From Pelecanus crispus (taxonomy: Eukaryota; Chordata; Aves; Pelecaniformes; Pelecanidae), in NCBI RefSeq assembly GCF_030463565.1, contig NC_134648.1, positions 73,920,513 to 73,984,512 of the forward strand: DNA of 64,000 bases. The letters run 5' to 3'. The translations under genes and the position numbers were made by a program. A model generated the notes under the pieces. That model made no database searches. It was given only the letters and a program-made list of their open reading frames with translations, and had not been told where the DNA came from. This document shows, piece by piece, positions 48,501-61,837 of the stretch. Every line of letters starts with the position of its first letter. The first letter of the stretch is position 1.

Positions 48501-51500
48501 CCAAAGCAACCTGATTTACTTTACTGTTTGAGTCATGTAAACGAGACTTGAAAGCATCAAAGATCTGAAAAAGTAGGCAAACAGCGTTCACTGGAATTAA
48601 CAATTATTGTTTGAGGTGGATAGTACATTTCCTGCTTCATTGTTACACTTTAATTGTCCGTCTTAGCAAAAGATGGCTCTGATACGCAAATACCCGAGAT
48701 ACTTTTTTTAGCAAAAAAAAAAAAAAAAAGACATTTGAGATTTTTATACTGTGTATTATTCAACTGTATCTCACCTCATCTGAATTCGAATCCTTCCTAT
48801 ACAGCGTAGTGGAGGTAAACTAGCCATCTGTAACTTTCAGTATGACTAATATTTTCTGCAAGCAAGTATTTTTAGCAAGACATAGCTCTATTTAGCAAAA
48901 AGATTGTTTTAAAGATTTCAGAAACATTCACAGTTAAGATATTGCAAAGTTCCACGGAAGTATTTCATAGTTCCACAGCAAAGACACTGCACTGTTAGAA
49001 GACAATCTTGGTTTTCCTTCCATTATATCTATCTTTAGTTTGCAACCATCGGACCTCATCATCGTATTTTTCTCCTGAAGAACCTCCTTTCCTATTAGAA
49101 AGGGTACTTGCCTTAAGCTTTACCGTAATAAAGACCCTTCCTCACCTTCTAGACAAATAAAGCAGGCAGAACCTGCAGCTGTGTTTCACAGACAGTTTTT
49201 CAGATCTCGATTAATCCTTGCTGCTTTTTGTAACCTGTTCCAGTATTTTGACATTTACTCAGCAGTGGCATGGGAAACTGCACGCAGTATTCCAGACACA
49301 GTTCACAGAGTGCTATCTCTAAGTGAAAACTTTCATCTGTGTCCTCTTATTTACTTCCTTTACTACCTTTGTAGCTTACACGTCTCCCCCTTGAGCACAC
49401 TGCCCCATACCAGCTACTGTGAAGAAAATTAACTCTATCCCAGCCCAAACCAGCACACTCTCCTATTCCTCAATGTTTTCCTGTTAATCAGACATTCTTA
49501 TTGAAAGAGAGAGACAAGATTTTTATCAGAAAACTTTCTGACGCAACTTTAAAGACCTCAGAAATAAATTTTTTTCATACAGGTACCTTCACAATGTTTG
49601 CAACAACAAAGCCTTGATTGTTCTCTGTATCTGATAACAGCTGCTTAATGCCATTTATTCGATCACGGAAGTCTTTTGCATTCAATAAACCTATAATGTC
49701 TTTAACATATTCTTCACTTTCCAGTGAATTACGAGGAGCTGCTTTTCTTGTCCCTTCACGGGCTTCTGTACTCTCTCTGTTGGAAAGGAAAAAGTTATTC
49801 AGTGAACACATAAGCAAGCTGAAACGGGAGTCTTTAATCTCAGACGTTCTCTTTTCATGGAAGTGCAAATATCAGAAGTAAACAGAAACTCTTGCGATGA
49901 AAGACTTTCATTTAAACATGGTGATTTAAAAAAAAAATATAATCACCTAATAGCAATTGTTGTTCCTAAAGTCTCAGTGCACATTGCACTCTAAATGCAT
50001 ATATACCCATCACACGAGATAAGCCTCAGCTCCGCAGGAGCCCTGTGCTGTTTCAAGTTTCTGTACGAGAGCAGCTGGGTTTGTGACCAGTAACAGTTGG
50101 GAGCTTCCCTCACATCAACGGGTCCAAAAAAAAAAAAAGTTACTGTAGTTTAATTCTTTATTCTCGAAGTACTTTCAACACTGATCCCAATCTAGGTGGC
50201 ACCTAAGAAACATGCCATGCCAAGCTGGAAATTCTTCATAGAATATTTTGAAACAAATTTTGTGTAGCATCTAATCTTGCTAGACAGTCACAGAAAGAAT
50301 TATAAAATCTGTGGAATCGCTTTTCTGTCCAGATAAGTATCCTGCATTTACGGACCAGTCCAGACAGAGTCGCTAGCTCATTCCTAATTCGGGAACAGAA
50401 GTCTTTGATGGAGAATGGAGTAAGCATCTTTCTTGCATTTTCAAATTCAAACCTATCAGCTCTGTGAGAACAAAAGGCGGCACCAAAATCTCCTGCCCTG
50501 CTAGCGTATCACAGGCCACTAAAAGTGCTTGGAGGAAAGAGAAGAGAGTCTTTGGCATAATGCAGCAAGTAGCACCTCTCCTAAGGAAGCGGACATGTAG
50601 TTTTACATGCCAAAGCAAAATTTACCATCAAATGTGGAATTATTATTTTGAACAGTAGAGAGTGTGTTAAGGAAATCTGCTCCTGAACAGACACACTTTC
50701 TTCAACCCGGAGGCAGTCACAGCACCTAAGAACGCTGTATTCCTGGATGCAGTTTTGTGGCTTGGTTTAAATTTGGGGGGGGGGTTCTTTTTCCATTCAA
50801 TATAAGACCTATTAGAAGACAAAACAGAAAACTGAAACTGGACAGAGTATCATCTAAAACCTTCAGCATCCCCAGTTAGGATCTAATTAAATACTTAGCA
50901 CCCAGGTAACTGCACAAATAGATAATTTGTACTGCAGCTACCATTAGGCATGATTTTTCTACAGAGTCTGAACGGCAGTATCTTGAACTGATGGTGACAT
51001 GGATCTCCTGTGAATTCCAAGTGTTTTGTGCACTGTGTGTATTTTCATAGGCTGTCAACTGACAAATTAACTTCAAAATGCACAAAGCCATTTTAAGATT
51101 GCCAATAAAAGAGTTTATCTGGGACGTGTCAAGTTTTTCCTTCAGGTATGTTTAATTTTCACAACCCTGTTGTGAATGTTTCTAGACTCTTCTTGTGGTG
51201 AGGCTATTATCCTAGAGGTCAAGTTACTAACAGGGTGAAACACTGAAGATCATTACCTGTCAGTGATGTTGAGAGCATCTCTGGAAGTAGATGATGATCT
51301 CGAATGTCCAACACTACTAGTGTGGGAACGTCGTCCTTTTGCTGAGGGTGTATCTAATGGCATCTCCCCCAAACCCTGCACAAAGGTGCAACTGTTAACG
51401 AACGTGGCTGGTACAGTTCTGCACTGCTGGAGACCCTGTAAAAGCAGGTCTGACAGCCACGCAAAGTAGCAACGTACATTTTATCCAGCGTATCTGCACG

Positions 51501-54500
51501 GAGCGAAGGCATCCGCGGGCAGCTAACAAGCAGTACCTCGCCATGCCGCAGCCACTTGATCACTTGCCTTGCTCTGGATGCACTCCCCCCGTTCCCTGTA
51601 GGTTCAGTGCCTACACCTAACGGCCACGAGTACGAATTTACGTTTCTCAGCTGTTAAACAAGAGCTTTTCCACGTACCTTTTCACGTAGATTGCTAACAG
51701 TTTCCTTAAGGTAAGGCAAATCCTTGGTCAGCACATACTTTTCAAGCGTTTTATCAAAATCAGGATGAGGCATCATACTGAAGAGCATCTTCCGACCGTA
51801 ATACCTGCAGGGCAACAGACCATGACATACACATCCATAAACGCGGATTTGCTTTGTAACTCTGTGGGTAATTAAAGGTGCGTAATTCCAAAACATAAAA
51901 GTGCAGGAAGATTCCTATCTATATGTGTAACCAGACACCCTTTTCATCCTCCCACAAAGAAACCATGCTCAAGAATCGCTATTTAATCAACAACCGAGCA
52001 AATTATCAAGAACAGCCTTCTGTTTCAGCCGTCTTTAAATAGGGTGGTCCAGCCCTGTCAGTCAGACAGCGTGGATCCCAGTGCCAGCATTCCCTCCGTG
52101 GCCGGTATCTCCTCTGTGCCCAGCACAGCACGTCCTTTGAGCCCCTCTCCTTCCTGCAGCCAGGGTGGGCACAGTGCAGCAGGCATTCAGGAAATTCCTG
52201 TCACATAAGCCATCTTAACAGTCCTGGCAGTGATGGGTTAATGCTTGGACTCGGTGATCTTAAGGGTCTTTTCCAACTTAAATCATAGAATCGTTTAGGT
52301 TGGAAAAGCCCTTTAAGATCACCCAGTCCAACCATTAACCTACACTGCCAAGTCCACACTAACCCAATCAAGGGTAGACCAGACTGAACCATGTCCCCAA
52401 GTGCCACCTCTGCCCGTTTTTTGAACACTTCCAGGGATGGGGACTCCCCCACCTCTCTGGGCAGCCTGTTCCAATGTTTGACTACCCTTTCTGTGAAGAA
52501 ATTTTTCCTAATTTCCAACCTAAACCTCCCCTGGCGCAGCTTGAGCCCATTTCCTCTCATCCTATCGCTAACTACATGGGAGAAGAGACCAACCCCCACC
52601 TCGCTACAGCCTCCTGTCAGGCAGGTTGTATGATTCTATGATTCTACGCTCTGTCGCTGCAGAGCAACGCACACTGAGCTATGCGGAGGTTTCAGCCACC
52701 TGGAATGTGCTCATCTTAACTATTAGCCTTACTAACCTTGTTTGTTGTGAACTATCCTGGGCAAACCTGGCTATTGCAGGGAAAAGCCGATCAGTGGCAA
52801 CTTTGGTTCCAGACAGAATCCGCTCCGGTCCCATACGTTCTACAATGTCCGACAGGTGCTGGGCCGTGCATCTTCTCACCGCTGAATGCAGGTGGCTAAA
52901 GAAAACACAGCTGCTTAGTAAAAACTCATCACAGGAGCTGAACAGCAGTAGTTATGTGCTCTACCAAATACGGAATACAAGTTTTCTTTTTTCATCTTTA
53001 GTATAATCTACAACTAGCATACTGCTGATACGCAGGTACTTATTCTGGCTGTACAGAAAAGGCGTTGTGGAGCAAAGACAAGTAACTTTATTTAAAAGGA
53101 TAATGCATTGGATTAAATTTCATTTTATTCACTTAGACTCCCAAACTACAAGAACACAGAATGAAAAATTATATCCTTTTTGTTTAAAGTCAGTTGCAAC
53201 CTCTAACTGTGGCTTTTGAATTAATAAAACTAGTAATTTTCTTCTTTTTAGAATTTCTAGTTTTCCTTCAAATAGTTGTAGAATATTTTAGAAAGCACAC
53301 TACTACATGTTCTTTCTATCAACTTTATGAAAAACTAGTCCCTATGCTCAGAAACACATCTTGTGTATTTTATATCAATTTAAAATTAAATAAAGCAGTA
53401 TTGTATTGACTTCTAAAAATCTTGCGGAAGTCTATTTTTGACAAAAGGGGGGCCATTAAACACCTGTGCTAATGAAAATGTGAAAAAAGCTGGAATCAAT
53501 TTTCAAACCCGTGCAGCAAACTAACCTTTTATATACATTCTGCTGTACCTGCTGATCCCACGTTTTCAGAGAACACAATTCTGCAAATTCAAACTTTTCC
53601 AATTTTATTTTTATCTTTGGATTAAAAACCCTATTTTGAGGACAGTTTCACTGCACAGCGAGACATTCGTATGGCATCGTTCATAGGGAAGAACAGGTTT
53701 AAAGGAGAGAGCTAAGGCAAAGAACTGACTTGGCAAACCACGTCAGTGGCTCCCCAGCTTTGCGGTTTGACACGAACATCCAGTGTTCTTCCTGAATGAC
53801 TACGCTCCCACTCCACCAAGATTTTAGTTTTCTCTGGTTCCACAGATTACCAGGGCCTCACTGGAAGTAAAGCTACCACTAGACTGCCCTGCACAAAGCA
53901 GCTTCAGCTTGCGCCAAGACAACTAACTGGCTCTATTCAAACTGCAAAATGTGGCAACTCGGAATACAGCCCAGGCTGCAAAATCAATCCGGCAGCGTGG
54001 CAGCTCCCATGCCGGACTCCCTCCTACCGCAGCCACCCTCCCAGCTGCTGCTGAGCCACCTGCTTTAGCACAGCTTTGGCTCGTGCTCCGGACCCGCCGT
54101 TACGCCTGTACAGCAGCCGCACCTCTCGGGAGCTTGGGAGAAGGGAATCGGTAGCAGCCTGACTCCCGCTGCATGTGCCGACGGGAGCAAGAACTGCGAG
54201 CCTTAAAGACCTCGCTCTGTGGAAGCGAGTAAGCCCAAATAAGCCCCCGCTCCCCAGGAATGCCCGCTGCTCATGCAAAAAAAGTTGGAAATCTTTTCGC
54301 ATGCACGTAAGACCTTAGAATTAAACACAATCCATACAGATAAGAAATAGGATTTTCAAATTTCTGAAATACAATCACTTTCAGACCTAGTCCTGGAATC
54401 ACGCTCTTGGGTCAAGCATCTATTCAGAGAGGTGAGCCCACAGCAAGAGTCCAGTATCTTTAGAGCAGCATCTCACAAAAGCACACAAAAATAGTTTTAA

Positions 54501-57500
54501 TTATTCCTGTCAGTAAGGTCAAAAAGAACTTTGTAGCTGATGAAGAATCAGTCTATATATCTACTCAGGGTTGCAAGTGTTAATACTTATGATCACACTA
54601 GGCTTGAAATGTGTTGAGCAGAAAATAGGTAAATTTCAAAAGGTCTTATGAATTGTAGGCAAAACCGTAACTGTTAACTTGAACACCTAAGTTGTAGTGA
54701 ATATAAGCAACTCAATGCATAAGCCAAACTTAGAAAAAATATCCTTTGTGTAATTACACAGTTGTGTCAAACAGAACCTTTGCACTTCGTACTGCAGACA
54801 CATGCCATTTTTCTCCCAAATTTCCACTTTGAAAGATAATTCTCATACTCAGTGTTACAGCCTCTACAGAGGATAGCTCCGTATGTGCTGCCTGGGCTTT
54901 GTTGCTAACATGGCCAGAGCTTCCTGGAGCCAATGCCAGGAAAGCTGTACCTCACGGCGCCATTTAGGCCAGCCACTGACGTGTCATGCGTGAAAACGTC
55001 CTGTACTCCATGATTTAGACACTGCTTTGACTGAAGCCTTCTTAGCTGTGAAGAAATTAATCCCTGCTTCAAATGCTGTATGCAGACTCACAGCTCAGAT
55101 AATTTTGATGCCTTTGATATCTGAAAATGTACCTGAGTTCACAAATTGGAAGGGTCAAATCTTTATAGGTCCAGAAAACTCTTAAGGATAGGCCAGTGTG
55201 TTTGAATCTGCCACTGAAAATGGGAGAGCAGACGTAGCCAATGATGATCACGAGTGTTGCTTGGCCAAGGATTTCTGAAGAAAAGGTGGGGGTACGTAAA
55301 CGGACCACTCTACGTGGCTTCTGAACTCAAGTGATGTGCAGTTGCTGTCTGCTGCTCTTAAATTCACAAGAACAACTACGTGCGGGCATGATTCATAAAT
55401 AAATCCCAAGGCTGATATTTGCCTTTCAGTTTAAAGTTCAGTCACGGCATGGTTCTCATTGGCTTTCAGGAGACAGAATCAATATATTCCACAACAACCA
55501 GCTTCCCAGGAAACAAAATAGGAAACAAAACGTTTTGAATCAAGACTAACTCGTATGATTTGTAGCTGTGCAGAAAGTCTAAGGATTGGTTTATAATGCA
55601 GCATCTGAAATATTTAATGGCAGGGATAGGCTACGAGAAAGGTAGCCTATTAAATGTCAGCTAAGTGATGAGAGATAGATTAAGTACAAGTAGGTGTATA
55701 TCTAACGTACCAGAATGCCTAATGGCTTGGTTAAGTATTGCTGTCACAGTGGAGGAGCACAGAAAAGAAAAAGAACAGCATTCTTAACAGGGAAAGTGAA
55801 AGAAAGGAATGTAACTCCTGCTACAGACTGAGGTGAGCTAGAGTCAGAATCAAACCATGCAACCAGAAATGGAGGCTTGTTGGAGGTATTCGAGAAAATA
55901 ATGGCCACGGAAAATTAAAATGCAGACAGAAAAGACTATTAATCAGCTAATTCTAGAGAACAGGAAATCAACCAAGTAGTTGCAGCTAGAGAATTGTAAG
56001 TTATAAATCATCTTTCTAAATAAAAAGTAGTGCTGAAAAGTGAAAAAGGCGTTTGATTGCAGAGCAAGTGAAAAATGGGAATGCTATGTGAGCTTTATTA
56101 GGCAAAGCAAACTAGCGGTTTCCTAAGAATATTATGCTAACAGCGAATGAAATTACTGAAGTGTTGCAAAATCACCAGAAAATATACCAAGCTCCAAAAG
56201 CAATAGACAACTTTTTACATAAGGTACAGAAAGAAACAGGGGGCTACCTTTTACTTTTATGCCAACAAACGTTGCCCTGGGTAGAAGTTTTGCAGAGCTG
56301 ACTTACTACATTTTCAAATTCCTGCCTACTGTATTTTGATTTTTTTTTTTAAAAGACTGTATTTAATAAATTTAATCGATTCACAAGTTATTTCTTTAGA
56401 AAGTCTTTATAAGAATTACCTTTGCCCTCCATTTATAAGAGAACAAAGTGCACGTGCTGGAGTCACATTATTAACCATAGCCTTCAGTGCTTTGTCTACC
56501 TCTTCCCTTATAAATGTGTTGGATTCACCAGCTTTGTGCAAAAGGACTTTTACTGTATTATCTAGTTCTTGATCCATGCTCTTTTTCAGGTAGGTGAACA
56601 AATCCCCTAAACAGACCACAGCAGCTCGAGAAACACCTGAGCGTAAATTCTTGACCTGCACACAGGAAAAACCCAAACAAACAATGAATAATGTTTATAA
56701 AATACACTTTAAAATAAGTAAAGCTTAACGTTTCCCTTTGTAGTTTTTAAGTAACATTAAAAGCAACCGAGAAATACATTTCTAACTTGATTCACAACGT
56801 GTGAGAATTAAAATACATACACATGAAAAATGTCATCAAGTTACAATCTAGATTTTTTCAGTCTCTTAGCAAATCAGTTCAAGTGTTGTATCTGAAGTAT
56901 GAGCTGCTTTGCTGAATGACAAACTCATCCTTTTGAGACTGTCCAACAGAGGAAAACTAACCCCAGAGGAACATACCATTTCACTTCAGTGTATCTGAGA
57001 GCTATAAAATACATGTACACACTTATAGTCAGTGAAATATTCTGATAGTAAGATTTAACCTCTTGAGCCACAGCCAGACTTGTTTCATGTAGCTTTGCAG
57101 TCAGAACAGTCGCATGGTAGGCAGACAAACATCTAACAAAGTTCAGACCTTCAATTTTCTTCTCCCTGTGTAAAAAAAGAAAAAAAAATTAAATTCAAAA
57201 CATTGGTGAATTTTCATAAAAATATTAAAACACAGAGTTCCAAAAAACCAAACGGCAAACAAATTAGATTGTAAAATAAAGCAGTGACATATAATGTAGG
57301 AAATTCTTTCAAAGTGAGTCTTTCTTTTAACGTGGTCGCAAGACTATTTTAGCAAACCAGTCTCTCCATTCTTTCCTACAGTTCTGTCCACAGCCTGCAC
57401 TAGTGACAACTAAAGCATTACGTTCCTTCCCCGAGTTGAAAAGGCAGCAGCTCCGTAACCCCATTTCGCCAGCGAGAGCACCCTGAAGCCTCATATGCCA

Positions 57501-60500
57501 CACAAAGTGACAGGAAGGTATTGGCGGGGGCCCTCTCCAGAACAGTGCTTAAACTTGGACATCTCTACAAGTCTCTGAAAGCTTGGCTATTAAGCCTCAA
57601 TTTACAAGAGTTACAGTTTAATCTAGATTTGGACTGACAAATAACTTTTTTCTCATACATCACTTGCAATCCTTCTCGCTATTTTTGATGTTATGTCCAT
57701 TTTGCTGGTTTTTCCAAGTAAGTGATCAGAATAAACGCCTTCTACATTAGATTCAGGCTGTAGACAGATGTTTACACCTACCAGTCATCATCAGCTAAAA
57801 GTGTCAAGGCTTCTGTCAATGCCGATTCTGGTTTTGAAAAGGGCTGCAGTTCTGATGGGTCCATTATTTCTGGGCTATGAGTGACTGATGGGGTCTGGTC
57901 TTTATAGCGTCCTCGCGCCCCAAGAGAAATCTCATCTACAAAGTCACGAAGCGTAACAAATGATTAGCATAATCTGAAGAAAACAAGTCATTCGAAGGAA
58001 GGAAATATTAAGAGATTGAGGTATATACAGACTGCTGCTACTATGGGACGAGGTTTTCAAGAAGACCGCTTTCCCAGTTACATCCTCGATCATTCAGCAT
58101 TTCATTCACGTGAATGACTTTTTTATTTGCACACAACTACCACTTTAAAAAGTCACAAACACAAATGTAGTGGGTTTTTTTAATGTAAAAATGGATGCAG
58201 AATGTGCTAAAGAACAGTGTGGTAAGACACAATATAGTAAACGTAGAGCCACCTGAAGACCTTTGACCATCATCAGTATGAGCTTCTGTTCTGAAAAGAT
58301 TTCTACTGCATATTTTAAAGGCATCTCAGTGACAAAATGTACCCAGAAATGTTTTTCTTGGAGACAAAAGGGAGTCAATTTGCCATTAATACGTTACATC
58401 ATTTAAGTTGCTGAGCAAATAAAAACCCCTCTCATGTTTCAAACATCTTCCTAACAAATCACAGGCAAAGAAACGTTTCAAGGGAGCAACGAGGAATTCT
58501 AATCCCCTTCACCACCACCACCAAAGCACTCATCTTCCAGAGCACCTCAGGACTGTCCATTGTACATATTAACCATATTAAACCCAATTGTATTTTGGAA
58601 CTATCCCACCCCACACATCCAAATATTTTAACAGTCTTTAGTTTACGGTAACAGCTTACCAGAATCTAGCAAGGCTGAACATTTTGATTTCTTCAAACTG
58701 GATGTTCTTTTCAATGAAGGATTCAAGGCAACGTTTTCTAATGACAAAGAAACATTTCCTGACGATGTTAATATATCCCCACAGAGATTTAACTCTAGAA
58801 AATAGAAGGAAATGTCCAAACGACAACAACAACAAATCAGAAAAAAGGACAAGACTAGTATTTTCAGTCCTAATTTGTCTTTCGAAATTTTTCTTAACTA
58901 CAGTCTTTCAAATATTTCCCATAAGCACTTTACTCTCCACCATTTGCATTATAAGACTGACAACAAATGACTAAAGAGTAAACTGCAGTGTAAAATTAAT
59001 TCTAGTAATACCTTATGTCACACTAAACAGTCAAGATTTTTGGTAATTACCACAGAATTTGAATTTCCATTTCAGCAGCATTTAACAGCATGTTATTCAT
59101 TTAAGACAAACACTAATCCTCACTTTCTGTTGTCATTTTCTCTAGTTCATTCAGTTTAAGTCTTTCCCAAGGGTTTTCTTCCTTCTCTTCAAGGTCTTTG
59201 ACTTCCTGATGTTCTTCACGACTGCGTTCTTTTTCATCTTTTTTCTTCCGCTTCATCTTATCCTGGGCAGATTTTGACATGACAACTTTTATCTGCAAAA
59301 AATTAATGCACCTGTTGTGATATGCAGTACAATATAATGCACAAGTTACCCAATAACTTACAGAATCATAGAATCACAGAATCGTTTAGGTTGGAAAAGA
59401 CCTTTAAGATCATCCAGTCCAACCATTAACCTACACTACCAAGTCCACTACTAAACCAATCAAGGGTAGAGTAGCAATTTCGTGTTTCCTGGCTTGGTGG
59501 CTGGATTATTTTTAATGAAAGTAAAAAGTAGGAATCATTGACGCAGTTCTTGATATCGTCTAAGGTTAAGCATGGAAAATTATTATTTTCACCATTATCC
59601 TACAGAGCAAAAGGAAATTATTCACATAAATATGAAATGCAATCCTGAAAGGAGCTGAATGTGTGCTTTCTGCATGGTAATTAGTCCTACCGGCAAAAAG
59701 CCGCAACATTCCAGGTTTAAACATTTAAGGGAAATAATCACTTACTCTTAAATACCTTAAGAGTTAGAGAACTAAGGTCAACAAGAAGAGGTCTTCTATT
59801 CCTTGGCAGCGTTGTGTAGTTTCCTAGAATTTTAACTAACACATACACAGACTGGGCTCACTCACTCACATTTAAGCACACAGGGGTTTTTTTAAACAGC
59901 GGTCTTTAACAGTGTGATCTGAGCCTAGTCTCTTATATGTTTAAGACACAGTTCCTCATGAAAACTTAGTAACATTTAATACATTCCTCCATTTACTCCT
60001 TTGAATTTGATCCCTCCAAGTATTCATAACTTCAGTGGAAATCAGAAAATTAAAGACACTGTTTATCATTAACTTAAAGTTTTAGTCATCTTAAAATCTT
60101 ATTTAAGATGCTTTCAGAAAGACCTGTGATTTTCATTTCAAATTTTTAAAAATTTTTATCACTACTTCATTCGAATAAATCTTGCTCCATGTTACAACAG
60201 ATGTATATAGTATTTAACAAAGCAGCACCACTCCTCATGAAACAGTATTATGGGACACATATTCAGGCAGTATTTTTTAAAAACCTTATGAATGGAGCTA
60301 GATTAATACAAGACATGATCAAATCCAGCCATTTCCTCCTTCCACATTTCCATGAGCTGTGGGAATCAGAGGAGAGGACATTTTCCAGCTCCACTCCCTC
60401 CTGCAGCCCTTCTCCCAGAGACTTCCGAGTTAGGTGGGAAGCTTCTGACACAGCAATTTGCCATTATAAAATATCCAGGTGGAACCAAAAAGAAAAAGCA

Positions 60501-61344
60501 GGGAGAAGCAGTTTGATGGCTATAAGCTATTTTAATCAAACTCTCGTTTACCATAACATAGAGACTGCAAAACTGTACCGAGCTGTATTCATACATATAA
60601 AACAGGAAGCGAAACAATAAAAAAGTTCTGAAATTTTTACCTCTCTTTCATTTTCAACGTGGAAGTTAGAAGCACTGTTCTGCTGGATGCTTCTCCCACA
60701 GATCCCTGGTGATGGCTCAGTCTCCTCTTTGACAGCCTGGTCATCTCCATTCACTACACACATTATGGGCTGGCTGTACGTTCGTGCAGAAGGAGGACTT
60801 CCAAAAACACCTGAAAGGCATATCATTGTTGTGTCCTCACCAAAATAACCATTTCATTCAGCAGAACCTAGCAAAAACTAAAGAAAAGCAAAAGTAATTC
60901 AAGAAGATAAAAACATTGCTACTGTACTATTAGCGCCAACTTCCACCCAAAGGTACTCTTACCTTATTCTACCGAGTAGGGTGGATGCACGTACACGTAC
61001 GTGCACGTACACCAAGACCTAACCTTCATCATTTGCTGCCATTCTTTGGTGTTGGAATGGAATAGCATACCCAGTAACTGCAAAACTTTCAAGCGCAATT
61101 CCTTTTATTCTCATTTACACTGGAGATTGTTCACAGTCTAAAACGTTGTACAGAATCTACTTTTTCTTTTCCCACTCTATAAATGTACATTTTCCCTCAT
61201 TTTAATAACGATGAGATATAGGAGATAATTTTGGTTTTGCAGTACCTTTACCAACAATTGCAACTGCATCTTCAGATGGGACACTTGGTGAAATGAAATC
61301 TAGACTGTTCATCTGTGGAAAACTGGAGGTTGACTCCACAAGAC
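45596..61344 (-). CDS. TOGARAM1: TOGARAM1, 3' fourteen coding exons (linker part, TOG3, TOG4)
   Basis: Exons in order: 61252-61344, 60641-60810, 59124-59292, 58660-58794, 57782-57935, 57060-57165, 56420-56655, 52737-52895, 51678-51804, 51257-51375, 49587-49776, 48345-48564, 47478-47564 and 45596-45849. Every junction is GT-AG, phases agree, and the stop is TAA; 738 residues are encoded. TOGARAM1 (Crescerin-1/FAM179B) is a ciliary TOG-array protein that binds tubulin and controls axoneme length. The first five exons encode poorly conserved linker (AIVGGVFGS, a lysine/glutamate-rich coil, [10 protein letters not shown]). TOG3 runs from [19 protein letters not shown] through [27 protein letters not shown] and INGGQSHLH to YYGRKMLF. 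A Ser-rich linker ([10 protein letters not shown]) follows. TOG4 runs from [18 protein letters not shown] through [17 protein letters not shown] and [22 protein letters not shown] to [10 protein letters not shown]. Compared with the human protein (about 1,720 residues), roughly the N-terminal 980, including TOG1 and TOG2, lie right of the window. Confidence 0.97.
47160..47221. repeat. 17-bp tandem repeat, 3.6 copies
   Basis: The unit CGAAACTCATTACAAAC repeats with one C/A change separating the first two from the later copies. It lies in a TOGARAM1 intron. Confidence 0.92.
47920..48098 (-). mobile_element. CR1 LINE 3' fragment, older subfamily
   Basis: Reading on +: ACAGAATCACAGGGAATGGC, GGGAAGGGACCTCTGGAGAT, GTCCAGACGGCTTCTGA, ATCTCCAAGGACGGAGACTC, GGGCAACCTGTGCCAG, a standard antisense CR1 3' order. 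It is well preserved but a different subfamily from the copies at 52 and 63 kb. Confidence 0.93.
49035..49400 (-). mobile_element. Possible ancient CR1-like remnant
   Basis: Segments such as ACCTGTTCCAGTATTTTGAC and ACGCAGTATTCCAGACACAG resemble antisense CR1 3' UTR sequence, but similarity by eye is weak. The rest of this TOGARAM1 intron shows nothing else. Confidence 0.3.
52224..52283 (+). mobile_element. CR1 3' fragment (+), interrupted by a second CR1
   Basis: GGGTTAATGCTTGGACTCGG, GATCTTAAGGGTCTTTTCCA and ACTTAAAT are the sense CR1 3' end, cut before its terminal repeats. Those repeats (TATGATTCTATGATTCTAC) reappear at 52629-52647, beyond an inserted - strand CR1. Confidence 0.8.
52284..52628 (-). 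mobile_element. CR1 LINE 3' end (-), inserted into another CR1
   Basis: The - strand encodes [20 protein letters not shown] and [16 protein letters not shown], the CR1 ORF2 end, followed by its 3' UTR and TTCTATG terminus at 52284. It is 5'-truncated near GGCTGTAGCGAGG. It lies in a TOGARAM1 intron, in the host strand sense. Confidence 0.95.
52629..52647 (+). mobile_element. Displaced terminal repeats of the interrupted + CR1
   Basis: TATGATTCTATGATTCTAC is the sense-strand CR1 terminus and completes the element begun at 52224-52283. Confidence 0.75.
59361..59471 (-). mobile_element. Short CR1 LINE 3' end
   Basis: Begins (on +) ATCATAGAATCACAGAATCG and continues through TTTAGGTTGGAAAAGACC, the same subfamily as the 52.3 kb copy but only about 110 bp long. 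It lies within 100 bp of a TOGARAM1 exon (59124-59292), on its acceptor side. Confidence 0.93.
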
Positions 61345-61837
61345 CTTAAAGAAAAAAAAAAAGTCACACAATGTAAATCATATACTTTACGCTTTGGTGC
61401 ATGTTTTATTTGTCTAAAATATCACACACAGACATCTGCATTTATCACTTTTATGAATCAGTCTATTTTCAAGTTACTGAAGTTAACAGGATTTACTAAA
61501 TATCGATGTCCTCAAAATCACGGAAAGCATATAGCAAACAAAATTTCTGCCAAAAGATCATAAAGAAAACCAATGTTTTTAAGACGATTTTAAAATCAAC
61601 TGATTCCACTGAAAAAACACAGAAGTTTCTAACTCACTCAGTGGAAGTACAGCACTTTCTTACATAATTCAGCACAACTAAATCAAAACAGAATTTGCTG
61701 AAGTATTTTTTCCCCAAGCAGCACTTAATGGTGCTTCCCATATAAATTGACAGTCCCTCAAATTCTTCACCAAAGTGGATGACATATATTATGTACTTCT
61801 ATATGGCTACCCTAGTTGCAAATAAAAATGATAGTTT

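Noticed and set aside
60189-60620. A 143-codon + strand frame in a TOGARAM1 intron
   Set aside because: Its peptide resembles no family I know, the opposite strand is also open, and there is no splice or promoter context; I treat it as chance.
60997-61010. 14-bp palindrome GTACGTGCACGTAC in a TOGARAM1 intron
   Set aside because: It is part of a short alternating purine-pyrimidine run; no other signal supports function.
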